DNA of 64,000 nucleotides from SHZI01 sp963698405 (GTDB lineage Bacteria; Pseudomonadota; Gammaproteobacteria; Steroidobacterales; GCA-2729495): the NCBI GenBank assembly GCA_963698405.1, contig CAVOQT010000002.1, positions 434,001 through 498,000 on the forward strand. Reading direction: 5' to 3'. The translations under genes and the position numbers were made by a program. The notes under the pieces are model-generated. The model did no database searches. It worked only from the letters and a program-made list of their open reading frames with translations, and was not told the DNA's origin. This document shows, piece after piece, positions 22,813 through 34,859 of this stretch. Numbering within the stretch: the first letter of the stretch is position 1; each line of letters opens with the position of its first letter.

Positions 22813-24366
22813 CTAGTGCCTGAAGTGCCGCATGTCGGTGAAGATCATCGCGATGTCGTGTTCGTCTGCCGCGGCGATCACTTCTGCATCGCGTACCGAG
22901 CCACCGGGATGAATGATGGTGCGGATACCGAAGCTTGCAGCGAGATCGATGCCGTCGCGGAACGGAAAAAAGGCATCGGAGGCCATCACGCAGCCAGCCG
23001 TCTGCAGGCTGGCTTCGGCGGCTTTCCAGGCGGCGATACGTACGCTCATGACGCGGCTCATCTGCCCGGCACCGATGCCGATCGTCGCCTGGTCGCGTAC
23101 GAACAGGATCGCGTTGGACTTCACGAAACGCACCAGCTTCCAGGCCAGCCGGGCGTCGGCGAGTTCGGCAGCCGAGGGCTGACGCTTGCTGACCACGCGC
23201 AGTGCATCTGCCGGCAGTACCGCGACATCGGCGTCCTGCACCAGCATGCCGCCTTCGATCTGCTCGACGCGCAGTGCCGGCGCTCGGCTCGTGCGCAGCG
23301 TGCCGGTGGCGAGAACGCGTATGTTTGGTTTGCGGCTCAGGGCAGCCAGCGCCTCCGGTGTGAAGGCAGTCGCCAGCAGCACTTCGACAAACTGCCGCTC
23401 GATGATGCTCGTTGCCAGTTTGCCGTCCACCTCGGCATTGAAGGCGATGATGCCGCCGAAGGCGGAGGTCGGATCAGTCGCGTAGGCCTTTTCATAGGCC
23501 GCTGCTGCAGAACTGCCAAGCCCGACACCGCAGGGATTGGCGTGCTTTACGATCACGCAAGCCGGCGCGGCCAGCGGGCGCACACATTCAAGCGCTGCAT
23601 CGGCATCGGCGAGATTGTTGAATGAGAGCTCTTTGCCCTGATGCAACTGCGCACCAACCACGGTATCGCTGGAACCACCCACCTGCGTATAGAGACCGGC
23701 ACGCTGATGCGGGTTCTCGCCGTAACGCAGGGTCTCGCGCAGGCGCAAGCCGATCGGATAACGGGTTGGGAGGTCGGTGTCTTCATCTGCCGTGCGCAGC
23801 CAGCCCCATACGGCGGCGTCATAAGTTGCGGTATGTGCGAAGGCCTTGCGAGCCAGGTAACGACGCGTGGTGGTCGATACACTGCCGTCAGCTTCGAGTT
23901 CGCCGAGTACGCGCTGGTAGTCGGCCGGATCAACCATCACCGCAACGAAATCATGGTTCTTGGCCGCACCGCGAATCATCGCCGGTCCGCCGATGTCGAT
24001 GTTTTCGATAGCGTCTTCGCGTGAACAGTCGGGCTTGCTGGTCGCGGCCTCGAAGGGATAGAGGTTGACCACCAGAAGATCGATGGCCTGTATACCGTGC
24101 TGCGCCATGACTGTGGCATCGGTCGCGCCGCGGTTCAGCAGTCCGCCATGGATCAACGGATGCAGTGTCTTGACGCGCCCGTCCATGATTTCCGGGAAGC
24201 CGGTGATCTCGGCCACATCGATGACCGGTAGCCCCGCTTGCCTCAGTGCGACCGCAGTGCCGCCGGTAGACAGGAGTTCGATATTCAACTGATGCAGGCG
24301 GGTGGCAAGGGCCACCACGCCAGCCTTGTCGGAGACACTGATCAGGGCTCGGGTACAACGGGGCAT
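22813..24366 (-). CDS. purH: Bifunctional AICAR formyltransferase/IMP cyclohydrolase (PurH)
   Basis: This protein carries out the last two steps of IMP synthesis. The N-terminal IMP cyclohydrolase domain has ALISVSDKAGVVALATRLHQ and STGGTA near residue 36. The AICAR transformylase domain has LRYGENPHQRAGLY, the catalytic VKHANPCGVGLG (Lys-His), and the C-terminal SDAFFPFRDGID and IHPGGSVRD. The 517-residue length is typical. fis lies 51 bases upstream and purD 2 bases downstream on the same strand. Confidence 0.96.
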   Translation of the reverse strand: MPRCTRALISVSDKAGVVALATRLHQLNIELLSTGGTAVALRQAGLPVIDVAEITGFPEIMDGRVKTLHPLIHGGLLNRGATDATVMAQHGIQAIDLLVVNLYPFEAATSKPDCSREDAIENIDIGGPAMIRGAAKNHDFVAVMVDPADYQRVLGELEADGSVSTTTRRYLARKAFAHTATYDAAVWGWLRTADEDTDLPTRYPIGLRLRETLRYGENPHQRAGLYTQVGGSSDTVVGAQLHQGKELSFNNLADADAALECVRPLAAPACVIVKHANPCGVGLGSSAAAAYEKAYATDPTSAFGGIIAFNAEVDGKLATSIIERQFVEVLLATAFTPEALAALSRKPNIRVLATGTLRTSRAPALRVEQIEGGMLVQDADVAVLPADALRVVSKRQPSAAELADARLAWKLVRFVKSNAILFVRDQATIGIGAGQMSRVMSVRIAAWKAAEASLQTAGCVMASDAFFPFRDGIDLAASFGIRTIIHPGGSVRDAEVIAAADEHDIAMIFTDMRHFRH

Positions 24367-24417
24367 GCGGCTGCCTGGACTGGGTTAGGGTGGAGTGCTG
24401 CGGGCGCTGTTGTGGAC

Positions 24418-24729
24418 TCAGTCCAGCAGTGCGTACTGACGCAGTTTCTTGCGCAGCGTGGCGCGGTTGATGCCGAGGATTTCTGCCGCAACACTCTGGT
24501 TGCCGCCGGTGTAATCGAGCACGGTCTTGAACAGCGGCGTTTCAATCTCGCCGAGTACCAGTTCGTACAGATCGCCAGGGCGGTGACCGTTGAGGTCGCT
24601 GAAGTAACACTGCAGTGCTTCCTCAGTGAGGTCGCGCAGTGGCCGATTCTTGACACGGACCACGTTGGCGCCATTGCGGGCCGGAACATGTTTTTTTGCG
24701 GGACTCTTGCCGCGCGTCTTTTTTGTCAC
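24418..24729 (-). CDS. fis: DNA-binding protein Fis
   Basis: This 103-residue nucleoid-associated regulator ends in the Fis helix-turn-helix: PLFKTVLDYTGGNQSVAAEI followed by LGINRATLRKKLRQY. The N-terminal 30 residues are basic and longer than in E. coli. The start is GTG at 24729 (MTKKTRGKSPAKK). Fis beside purH and near prmA-acc genes is common in gammaproteobacteria such as Pseudomonas, although dusB, often adjacent, is missing here. Confidence 0.94.
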   Translation of the reverse strand: MTKKTRGKSPAKKHVPARNGANVVRVKNRPLRDLTEEALQCYFSDLNGHRPGDLYELVLGEIETPLFKTVLDYTGGNQSVAAEILGINRATLRKKLRQYALLD

Positions 24730-24914
24730 CGCTCAAATACCCCTGGAGATAAACTCCGGCCACCGCCCGCGGGCATGGTTGCCGAAGCATCTGAACTATT
24801 AGGCGTGCTCACGACACACCTGGCCAGTCATTACGTGAGTCCGCGGCGCAACGGTATATAAAAAGTTTTTCGACCGCGCGCGGGGGCAGCGATCATAGCA
24901 CGTAGCCATGATCG

Positions 24915-26261
<1,347 letters not shown>

Positions 26262-26263
26262 GC

Positions 26264-27148
26264 TCAGTCAGCTACGCATCCCGTCAACAATACCCAGTCA
26301 TCCAGTTGAGCCGTCGGCTCGAGTTGTACCCATGGCTTGAATGCGGCCATGACTTCATCGGACTGTTCGGCAAGGATACCGCTCAATGCGATACGGGTCG
26401 CGGGGGCTGCGTAGCGGCGCAGTTCGGGTGCCAGCCTGACCAGCGGGCCAGAGAGAATGTTTGCCACGATAATTGCATGGCTTCCGGTCGGGCAGTCGGC
26501 TGGCATGCAGAGTGCCAGCCGTTCGCTGCATGCATTCCGTATGGCATTGTCCCGGCTGGCCAGCAGGGCTTGCGGGTCTATATCGATGCCGACGCAGTGT
26601 GCGGCGCCGAGGGTAAGGGCGGCAATACCGAGGATGCCCGAGCCACAGCCGTAGTCGAGTACCTGCTTGCCAGTGAGGGGGGTGTCGTCGAGCCAGGCCA
26701 GGCACATCGCAGTGGTGGGGTGGGTGCCGGTGCCGAATGCCAGCCCGGGATCGAGGATGACGCTGATGCCATCGGCCGATGGGCAGGCTTGTCCTGTCGG
26801 GCAGATCCACAGGCGCTTGCCAAAACGCAGTGGTTTCAGCTGGCGGCGCCAGTCGGCATCCCAGTCGCGATCCTCAACCATGCTGAAGCTGAGCCCCCGG
26901 AGCGCTGCACCGAGGCTGGCGGTCAGTGCATCGCTGATTGCTGCCCGGGATGCGTCGGCTGGAAACAGTGCGGTGATGCGGACTTCGGCCCAGAGCGGCG
27001 CTGCGCCTGGCGCGGGCTCCAGAATTTCTTCGTCGCTGGCTGACTCGGTCCAGCTGACCAGTGCACCGAGGGTCTCAAGCAGCGCTTCAGCACTGGCGAT
27101 GGTGTCGCGCGGAACCTCGAGGTGCGCCTGCAGCCAACTGTCGGGCAT
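26264..27148 (-). CDS. prmA: Ribosomal protein L11 methyltransferase
   Basis: This 294-residue SAM-dependent enzyme trimethylates ribosomal protein L11. It shows DPGLAFGTGTHPTTAMCLAWL, the SAM-binding VLDYGCGSGILGIAALTLGA, VGIDIDPQAL and the IVANILSGPL active-site segment. The N-terminal targeting domain starts MPDSWLQAHLEV. It sits between accC (18 bases upstream) and the DUF3426 gene, a conserved arrangement. Confidence 0.95.
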   Translation of the reverse strand: MPDSWLQAHLEVPRDTIASAEALLETLGALVSWTESASDEEILEPAPGAAPLWAEVRITALFPADASRAAISDALTASLGAALRGLSFSMVEDRDWDADWRRQLKPLRFGKRLWICPTGQACPSADGISVILDPGLAFGTGTHPTTAMCLAWLDDTPLTGKQVLDYGCGSGILGIAALTLGAAHCVGIDIDPQALLASRDNAIRNACSERLALCMPADCPTGSHAIIVANILSGPLVRLAPELRRYAAPATRIALSGILAEQSDEVMAAFKPWVQLEPTAQLDDWVLLTGCVAD

Positions 27149-27166
27149 GGATATAGCGTATGCGCA

Positions 27167-28507
27167 TCAGAGGCGCAGACGTTTTTCCAGATAGTGGATG
27201 TCGAAGCCACCCGCCCGGAACGTGGCGTCCTGGCACAGTTCGATATGCAGCGGGATGTTGGTCTTGATGCCATCCACGACCATCTCTGACAGGGCAATGC
27301 CCATGCGTGCGGTAGCGGTTTCCCGGCTGTCGCCATAGGCGATGACCTTGGCGATCAGGGAGTCGTAGAACGGTGGCACCACATAGCCGCTGTAGATATG
27401 ACTGTCGACCCGGATGCCGGGCCCACCTGGCGGGTGCCAGAGATCTACCTTGCCTGGCGAGGGCATGAAGGTGCGCGGGTCTTCAGCGTTGATGCGGCAC
27501 TCGATCGCATGGCCCCGTATGCTGAGGTCCTCCTGGCTGAAGGACAGCCGCTCACCGGCTGCTATGCGCAGCTGTTCCTTGACGATATCAACGCCGGTGA
27601 TCATCTCGGTGACCGGATGCTCGACCTGCACTCGCGTGTTCATTTCGATGAAGTAGAACTCGTTTTTCTCGTACAGGAATTCGAAAGTACCGGCACTGCG
27701 ATAGCCGATTTCCTGACAGGCGCGCACGACCCTGGCACCCATCTTCATGCGCAACTCGTCGGAAATACCCGGTGCGGGCGCCTCTTCAATGACTTTCTGG
27801 TGGCGCCGCTGCATCGAGCAATCGCGGTCGAACAGGTGCACGACGTTGCCGTGTGCGTCCGCCAGCACCTGAAACTCGATGTGGCGCGGATGTTCCAGGT
27901 ACTTCTCCATGTACACCGTGCCATCGCCGAAGGCTGCGGCCGCCTCGGTACGGGTCAGCGTTACGGCGTTCGGTAGCGCTGCATCGCTGTGCACCACGCG
28001 CATGCCGCGGCCACCGCCACCGGCGGCCGCCTTGATGATTACGGGATAGCCGATGGAGCGCGCCATGGCCATGACTTCATCGAGGTCTTCCGACAGTGCG
28101 CCATCCGAGCCCGGTACGCAGGGCACACCGGCGGCCCGCATGGCTGCTTTCGCGGAGATCTTGTCGCCCATCAGGCGAATCACGTCCGGCGGCGGGCCGA
28201 TGAAAATAAAGCCGCTGCGCTGTACCCGCTCGGCAAAGTCGGCATTTTCCGACAAGAAGCCGTAGCCTGGATGAATGGCCACGGCATCGGTGACCTCGGC
28301 GGCGCTGATGATCGCCGGCATGTTGAGGTAACTCTGGCCCGATGCGGGTGGGCCGATGCAGACGGTCTCATCCGCCAGCAATACGTGTTTCAGGCTGGAG
28401 TCCGCAGTGGAGTGGACGGCGACTGTCTTGATGCCGAGTTCGCGACAGGCGCGCTGGATGCGCAGTGCGATCTCGGCCCGGTTGGCGATGACGACCTTGT
28501 CGAGCAT
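27167..28507 (-). CDS. accC: Acetyl-CoA carboxylase biotin carboxylase subunit
   Basis: This ATP-grasp enzyme carboxylates the biotin carried on AccB, the first step of fatty-acid synthesis. The 446-residue length is standard. Motifs: MLDKVVIANRAEIALRIQRAC, IHPGYGFLSENADFAE, the glycine loop KAAAGGGGRGMRVV, and EMNTRVQVEHPVTEMITGVD with the catalytic Arg. It follows accB by 51 bases on the same strand. Confidence 0.96.
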   Translation of the reverse strand: MLDKVVIANRAEIALRIQRACRELGIKTVAVHSTADSSLKHVLLADETVCIGPPASGQSYLNMPAIISAAEVTDAVAIHPGYGFLSENADFAERVQRSGFIFIGPPPDVIRLMGDKISAKAAMRAAGVPCVPGSDGALSEDLDEVMAMARSIGYPVIIKAAAGGGGRGMRVVHSDAALPNAVTLTRTEAAAAFGDGTVYMEKYLEHPRHIEFQVLADAHGNVVHLFDRDCSMQRRHQKVIEEAPAPGISDELRMKMGARVVRACQEIGYRSAGTFEFLYEKNEFYFIEMNTRVQVEHPVTEMITGVDIVKEQLRIAAGERLSFSQEDLSIRGHAIECRINAEDPRTFMPSPGKVDLWHPPGGPGIRVDSHIYSGYVVPPFYDSLIAKVIAYGDSRETATARMGIALSEMVVDGIKTNIPLHIELCQDATFRAGGFDIHYLEKRLRL

Positions 28508-28558
28508 GTACTGACTGACCTGGGTTACGCGGTGCGTCGTGAAACGGCGCTGCTGTCG

Positions 28559-29020
28559 CTACGGTGCGATGATGAAAAGCGGCTGGCCGAATTCGACCGG
28601 TTCGCCATTCTTGGCTAGTGCTGCGACCACCTTGCCGGCCACGTCGGCTTCAATCTGGTTCATCATCTTCATCGCTTCGATGATGCACAGGGTCTCCCCG
28701 GCCTGTACCTGGTCGCCGACCTTGACGAAGGCTGCCGAACCGGGCGCCGCCGCTTCGAAGTAGGTGCCGACCATGGGTGACAGCACCCGGTGGCCGGCCG
28801 GTTCTTCGCTGACCGCAGCGGTACCGGCGGCCCGCGCCGCAACCGGCGCACCAGCTGTGGCCGCCACCGGAACGGGCTGTGGTGGCAGGGTGTACTGCAC
28901 GGCCGTCGACGCAGTGTTGCGACTGATGCGTATCGATTCTTCGCCTTCGGTGATCTCGAGTTCCGAGAGGCCGGATTCTTCCAGCAGCTCGATGAGCTTT
29001 TTAACCTTGCGGATATCCAT
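28559..29020 (-). CDS. accB: Acetyl-CoA carboxylase biotin carboxyl carrier protein
   Basis: This 153-residue carrier has the biotinylation motif EAMKMMNQIEADVAGKVV, with the target lysine in the C-terminal lipoyl-like domain. The N-terminus is MDIRKVKKLIELLEESGLSE, and a flexible Ala/Pro-rich linker lies at residues 45-75. It precedes accC, its partner in acetyl-CoA carboxylase. aroQ ends 11 bases upstream. Confidence 0.96.
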   Translation of the reverse strand: MDIRKVKKLIELLEESGLSELEITEGEESIRISRNTASTAVQYTLPPQPVPVAATAGAPVAARAAGTAAVSEEPAGHRVLSPMVGTYFEAAAPGSAAFVKVGDQVQAGETLCIIEAMKMMNQIEADVAGKVVAALAKNGEPVEFGQPLFIIAP

Positions 29021-29031
29021 GGATGAGTCCT

Positions 29032-29484
29032 CTACTGGGGTTGCGACGTGCGCGCGAGCTGCTCGCAGGCAGCCTGCAGGGCGAGCTGGTAGCCGAGCGC
29101 GCCGAGACCGGTAATAACGCCTGTCGCGATGTCAGATACATAGGAGTGCCGCCGGAATTCTTCCCGGGCGTGCACATTGCTGAGGTGGATCTCGATAAAC
29201 GGAATGCCGACCGCCAGCAGTGCATCGCGCATCGCGACGCTGGTGTGCGTCAGCGCGCCGGGGTTCAGCAGGATGAAATCCACGATTCCGGCGGATTGCT
29301 GGATCCGATCGACCAGATGTGCCTCGGAGTTGGTCTGGAAGGCCTCTAGTTGATGGCCTGCGGCATCTGCCGCTGCAGCGACATCTCTTTCGATGTCTGC
29401 CAGGGACGTGGCACCGTAAAGATGGGGTTCACGGCGCCCAAGCAGATTCAGGTTGGGGCCGTTGAGTAGTAGCAGCCGGGCCAT
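29032..29484 (-). CDS. aroQ: Type II 3-dehydroquinate dehydratase
   Basis: This 150-residue enzyme dehydrates 3-dehydroquinate in the shikimate pathway. It has LLLNGPNLNLLGRREPHLYG with the active-site Tyr and Arg, the LNPGALTHTSVAMRDAL segment, and EIHLSNVHAREEFRRHSYVS with the catalytic His region. The order aroQ-accB-accC is conserved in many gammaproteobacteria. The tlpA-like gene ends 81 bases upstream. Confidence 0.96.
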   Translation of the reverse strand: MARLLLLNGPNLNLLGRREPHLYGATSLADIERDVAAAADAAGHQLEAFQTNSEAHLVDRIQQSAGIVDFILLNPGALTHTSVAMRDALLAVGIPFIEIHLSNVHAREEFRRHSYVSDIATGVITGLGALGYQLALQAACEQLARTSQPQ

Positions 29485-29565
29485 TTTTGGCTCTTTATCT
29501 CAGGAGATGGCTGCCAGTTTAGCGAGTTTCTGTGTCGAATGACATTATGTGCAAGGCCGCCATGC

Positions 29566-30192
29566 TCATGGCTGTGAGCCTTTTTGACTGCGCTGCAATA
29601 TTTGACGGGCGGCGGCCGGGTCCAGTTCTCCCGCCGCCAGTTGCTGCGCCACGGTGCCGATATGCGCGAGGTCTGTTGCGCTGACCTGTCCCGTGTGGAC
29701 GGCGAGGATTGTACCGTCACTGGCGGCAACTACCGAGAAGGGTAATCCGATGAAAGCCTCGCCAAATTGCTCGGCCGCCCGGGTTGCCGCCTCTTCGCCG
29801 ACCAGTATGGGGTAAGTGATGCCGGTTTCAGCCACGAAGCGCAGTACCGGTTCCAGCCGGTCCAGAGCGATGCCGATCACCTGAAGCTGGGCCGGATCCA
29901 TGGACTGTTGCAGATGTTCGAGCAGCGGCATCTCCTCGCGGCAGGGCGCGCACCAGGTAGCCCAGAAGTTGATCAGCAGCGTGCGGTCTGGCCAATCCGT
30001 CAGCGAGCGGCTTTCGCCGCGCAGATTCCGGAGTGTGATCGGCGGCAACTTGAGCGGTGTCGCCAGTGCTGCCGGTGCGTGCTCCGCTGCAGTTGGCGCG
30101 CTGAGTTGTGCCCAGTAGCGGCCGGCAAGAATACCGCCGAATACGAACACGGCGGCCCACAGGCCGATCGCCAGTTTGCGCAACGGACTCAC
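29566..30192 (-). CDS. TlpA/ResA family periplasmic thioredoxin-like protein
   Basis: This 208-residue protein has one N-terminal membrane anchor (LAIGLWAAVFVFGGILAGRYW) and a periplasmic thioredoxin fold with WATWCAPCREEMP near residue 85 and the cis-proline loop GLPFSVVAASDG. Such proteins reduce cytochrome c or other exported thiols using electrons from DsbD. dsbD ends 3 bases upstream, so a functional pair is likely. The start is GTG at 30192. Confidence 0.9.
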   Translation of the reverse strand: MSPLRKLAIGLWAAVFVFGGILAGRYWAQLSAPTAAEHAPAALATPLKLPPITLRNLRGESRSLTDWPDRTLLINFWATWCAPCREEMPLLEHLQQSMDPAQLQVIGIALDRLEPVLRFVAETGITYPILVGEEAATRAAEQFGEAFIGLPFSVVAASDGTILAVHTGQVSATDLAHIGTVAQQLAAGELDPAAARQILQRSQKGSQP

Positions 30193-30195
30193 GAC

Positions 30196-32499
30196 TCAGT
30201 TTCCGGATGGTGTGGCAAAAGCGCTGTGCAGATGTGCGGTGAAGGCCGCAGCTGGCATAAAGCCCACCACCCGCCAGGCAGCCTGTTCGCTGCCCCCCGT
30301 GTCGAAAAATACGATGGTCGGCGGTCCGATGATGCCAAAGCGCTGCATCAGCGCCTGGTCGTCGGCATCCATTGCCGTGACATCAGCCTGCAGCGTTATG
30401 GCTCTGGCAAGCTCCGCGCGCACTGCTGGATCCGAAAAAGTATATTTCTCCAGTTCCTTGCAGGACACGCACCAGTCGGCATAGAAATCCAGCATCACTG
30501 GTTGTTTGGTAGCGACCGCGCGCGCCAGTTTTGCGTCGAGTTCTGCGCTGGTCTTGATGCGGATAAATGCCGAGTGTGCTGCTTCACGCTCTGCGTCTGG
30601 CGTGCTGCCGGGGCGCAGAAACTGCAGCGGTCGCAGTGCGTCTTCGCTGCCGCCGAAGGCACCCAGCAGTAATGCCGCACCGTATAGCAGGACGACCAGG
30701 CCCAGGCCCTTGCCGAGTTTGCGTGCCAGCGTCGTCGTGGCGTCCAGTGGCGTGAAGGTGCCGAGCAGGATGCTGCCCGTTACCAACAGCATGCCCCACA
30801 ACGCCAGTGTCACCATGCCGGGCCACAGTCGGTCCAGCATCCAGACCGCCATGCCGAGCATCATCAGTCCGAAAATGGCTTTCACCGAGGCCATCCATGC
30901 ACCGGTTTTCGGCATCAGGTGGCCGGCCGAAGCGCCGATCGCCAGCAGCGGGAGGCCCATGCCGATTGCCAGCGCAAAGAGTGCGAGTGCGCCGCGCTGC
31001 AGGTCGCCGGTTCGCGCGATCACCGTGAGGGCCGCGACCAATGGTGGGGTTACGCATGTGGTGACGACCGCAGCAGAGATCATGCCCATGATGCCGGCGC
31101 CCAGCAGTCGGCCCGACTGCTGCTGGCCTGACATCGTATTCAGCCGGGTTTGCCACGACGATGGAAGCTGTAACTCAAACAGGCCAAACATCGACAGCGC
31201 GAGCGCAATGAACAACAGCGCGACACCGATGGTTACGGCGGGCATCTGCATGACAGCCTGCACCTGGGCGCCTGCGGCGGCAAACACTGCGCCGAGTGCC
31301 GTGTAGGTCACGGCCATGCCCAGCACGAAGGCTACTGAGAGCAGAAAGCTTCGTCCCGTGCCGCTGCTCCTTTGGCCTGCAGCGCCCTGGTCGCCAGGCC
31401 CGCTCTGGCCGACGATGATGCCGGACAGGATCGGGTACATGGGCAGGCAGCAGGGCGTAAAGGAAAGCAGCAGGCCGAGCCCGGCAAACATGGCCATCAC
31501 CGCCAGCAAATTGCCGTCGCGGATCAGCGTGAACAGCCGGTCCTGTTCCATTTGCGGTGCTGCAGTCACAGAGCCGCTTGCGTCGGTGCTGACTGCCGGT
31601 AGTTCGAGCGTGATGGCCACGCGCTGTGGCGGGTAACAGATGCTGTCGAGCTTGCAGCCCTGATATTCGATGCTGAGTGGCAAGCTGACTGCCGCCGGGC
31701 CGCGCCGGATCAGCGGTACCTTCATCGTTACCGGTTCATGGAATACAAAGGTCTCACCGTATGTTTCGTCGGTCATCGCTTCGCCGGTTGGCAGTGACGG
31801 CGGACCGAGCTGTACGCTCTCAGCGCTCGTGCTGGCTTTGAATGTGTGCCGGTACAGGTAATAGCCGGGTGTGATGTCCCAGCGGATCTCTACGGTGAAG
31901 TCATCGGCGAGGACGGCGTCCAGCGGAAAGGCCTGGGCGACCGGCAGTGGTTCATCCGCGCCGCCGCTACGCCGCGTGCTATTCAGCAGCGCGCTTAATT
32001 TGCCGGTTGCTGTGCTGCCGCGTGTGGCAGCTGGCAGTTCCACGTTGGTCGCCCAAACCTGCGGTGGGTAACACAACCCAATGTCGGCACAACCCTGCGA
32101 CTTGATCGCCAGTGCCAGCTTTACCGGGCCTGGGGGGCGGGCGCTGATTGGCAGGCGCACTTCAAGGCTGTCGCGAAAGATGTGCATCTGCCCGAAATAC
32201 TCATCGTTATGCGGTTTTCCCTCCGGAATCGATGCTGTTCCCAGCGTAATCCCCGGTGTTCGGCTCTCGTAGCTCATCCGTTCGCGATACAGATAGTGCT
32301 CCGGTTCGATTGTCCAGCGCACGAGGATCTCGTCCGCGCTCGCGCTCGCGGCATAGCGGAAAGCCTGTTCCGGCTTGAGGATGTCCTGTTCGCCGGCACG
32401 GCCCACGGCCGCCTGGCTGCTTGCTGCATGGCCGAGCAGGATCAGTATTGCCAGCCGGCAGATCGCCGGCACCCGGTATTTCATCCGTGTATTGCTCAC
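30196..32499 (-). CDS. dsbD: Thiol:disulfide interchange protein DsbD with duplicated N-terminal domain
   Basis: This 767-residue protein passes electrons from cytosolic thioredoxin to periplasmic partners. It has a signal peptide and two consecutive DsbD-alpha-like domains, each with its own Cys pair (QGCADIGLCYPPQ near residue 150 and QGCKLDSICYPPQ near 295). Eight membrane segments follow, with the conserved TPCCLPMYP and TTCVTPPLV cysteines. The C-terminal thioredoxin domain contains FYADWCVSCKELE. One alpha domain is usual, so this protein is longer than the typical 560-600 residues. GTG at 32499 is a possible start; an ATG at 32484 also precedes the signal peptide. Confidence 0.93.
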   Translation of the reverse strand: MSNTRMKYRVPAICRLAILILLGHAASSQAAVGRAGEQDILKPEQAFRYAASASADEILVRWTIEPEHYLYRERMSYESRTPGITLGTASIPEGKPHNDEYFGQMHIFRDSLEVRLPISARPPGPVKLALAIKSQGCADIGLCYPPQVWATNVELPAATRGSTATGKLSALLNSTRRSGGADEPLPVAQAFPLDAVLADDFTVEIRWDITPGYYLYRHTFKASTSAESVQLGPPSLPTGEAMTDETYGETFVFHEPVTMKVPLIRRGPAAVSLPLSIEYQGCKLDSICYPPQRVAITLELPAVSTDASGSVTAAPQMEQDRLFTLIRDGNLLAVMAMFAGLGLLLSFTPCCLPMYPILSGIIVGQSGPGDQGAAGQRSSGTGRSFLLSVAFVLGMAVTYTALGAVFAAAGAQVQAVMQMPAVTIGVALLFIALALSMFGLFELQLPSSWQTRLNTMSGQQQSGRLLGAGIMGMISAAVVTTCVTPPLVAALTVIARTGDLQRGALALFALAIGMGLPLLAIGASAGHLMPKTGAWMASVKAIFGLMMLGMAVWMLDRLWPGMVTLALWGMLLVTGSILLGTFTPLDATTTLARKLGKGLGLVVLLYGAALLLGAFGGSEDALRPLQFLRPGSTPDAEREAAHSAFIRIKTSAELDAKLARAVATKQPVMLDFYADWCVSCKELEKYTFSDPAVRAELARAITLQADVTAMDADDQALMQRFGIIGPPTIVFFDTGGSEQAAWRVVGFMPAAAFTAHLHSAFATPSGN

Positions 32500-32584
32500 T
32501 TAAGTTTGGTCGTTAGCCCAACGGGATACGGTCGCATCAAGGTGGCGGCGAATTCCATCGACGCCGGCATGAATTATGTCAGCC

Positions 32585-32612
32585 CTTGAAATTCCTGAGG
32601 CCGCCCCTATGA
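32585..32612 (+). promoter_or_regulatory. Sigma32-like heat-shock promoter of groESL
   Basis: CTTGAA at 32585-32590 and CCCCTATGA at 32604-32612, about 13 bases apart, fit the sigma32 (RpoH) consensus CTTGAA / CCCCATnT. The CIRCE operator begins at the next base. Confidence 0.65.
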
Positions 32613-32639
32613 TTAGCACTCTCAGCGAGAGAGTGCTAA
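32613..32639. promoter_or_regulatory. CIRCE operator (HrcA-binding site)
   Basis: TTAGCACTC, nine spacer bases, then GAGTGCTAA: a perfect match to the CIRCE consensus bound by the repressor HrcA. It lies 82 bases before the groES start and overlaps the expected transcription start region of the heat-shock promoter. hrcA itself is not in this window. Confidence 0.97.
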
Positions 32640-32721
32640 TTCATTCGAATCATTGGTGTCCCGAGCCCCTCCAGGGCTTTGGCGGCACCGTGTCACTGGC
32701 TTATTGGAGGAGAGTTTTGCC

Positions 32722-33012
32722 ATGAAGATCCGTCCGTTACATGACCGCGTCATTATCAAGCGCACCGAAGAGGAGCGTAAGTCTCCCGGTGGCATCGTGA
32801 TCCCTGATTCGGCCGCTGAAAAGCCCATCCGGGGCAAGGTCATTGCCGTTGGCAAGGGCCGGATTCTCGAGAATGGCGACATCCGTCCGCTCGACCTGAA
32901 GGCTGGCGACAAGGTGCTGTTCGGCAAGTACAGCGGCACCGAAGTCAAAGTCGATGGCGAAGATCTGCTCGTCATGAAAGAAGACGACATCATGGCCGTG
33001 ATCGAAGGCTAA
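32722..33012 (+). CDS. groES: Co-chaperonin GroES
   Basis: This 96-residue GroES starts MKIRPLHDRVIIKRTEEE. It has the mobile loop KSPGGIVIPDSAAEKP that docks on GroEL, and the IRGKVIAVGKG strand. It forms the heptameric lid of the chaperonin. GGAGGAGA lies about 10 bases before the ATG at 32722; an upstream in-frame start would give an unnatural extension. Expression is controlled by a sigma32-like promoter and CIRCE. Confidence 0.97.
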   Translation: MKIRPLHDRVIIKRTEEERKSPGGIVIPDSAAEKPIRGKVIAVGKGRILENGDIRPLDLKAGDKVLFGKYSGTEVKVDGEDLLVMKEDDIMAVIEG

Positions 33013-33048
33013 GCGTCGAACCAACCAGGAATTCAGAGGAATACAACA

Positions 33049-34689
<1,641 letters not shown>

Positions 34690-34702
34690 GGACTACGCCG
34701 TC

Positions 34703-34751
34703 GTAGGAGCGGCTTCAGCCGCGATCCGATCGCGCCTGAAGGCGCTCCTAC
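34703..34751. repeat. Inverted REP pair downstream of groEL
   Basis: The left arm at 34703-34725 is identical to the other REP left arms. The right arm at 34729-34751 is the CGCCTGAAGGCG variant also seen singly at 1895-1918. Only 3 bases separate the arms. It lies between the groEL stop and its terminator and may protect the mRNA 3' end. Confidence 0.88.
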
Positions 34752-34762
34752 AAGAGACCCGG

Positions 34763-34796
34763 AAAGCCCCGCCAGAGATGGCGGGGCTTTTTTTTT
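34763..34796 (+). terminator. Rho-independent terminator of groESL
   Basis: AAAGCCCCGCCA pairs perfectly with TGGCGGGGCTTT around a GAGA tetraloop and continues into a run of nine T. It lies about 75 bases after the groEL stop. Confidence 0.95.
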
Positions 34797-34859
34797 AGCT
34801 CCGCTCCCAACTGAGGCGCGGGGTCGCTAAGCTTCGCCCCAGTCCGGGAGGAAAACCTG

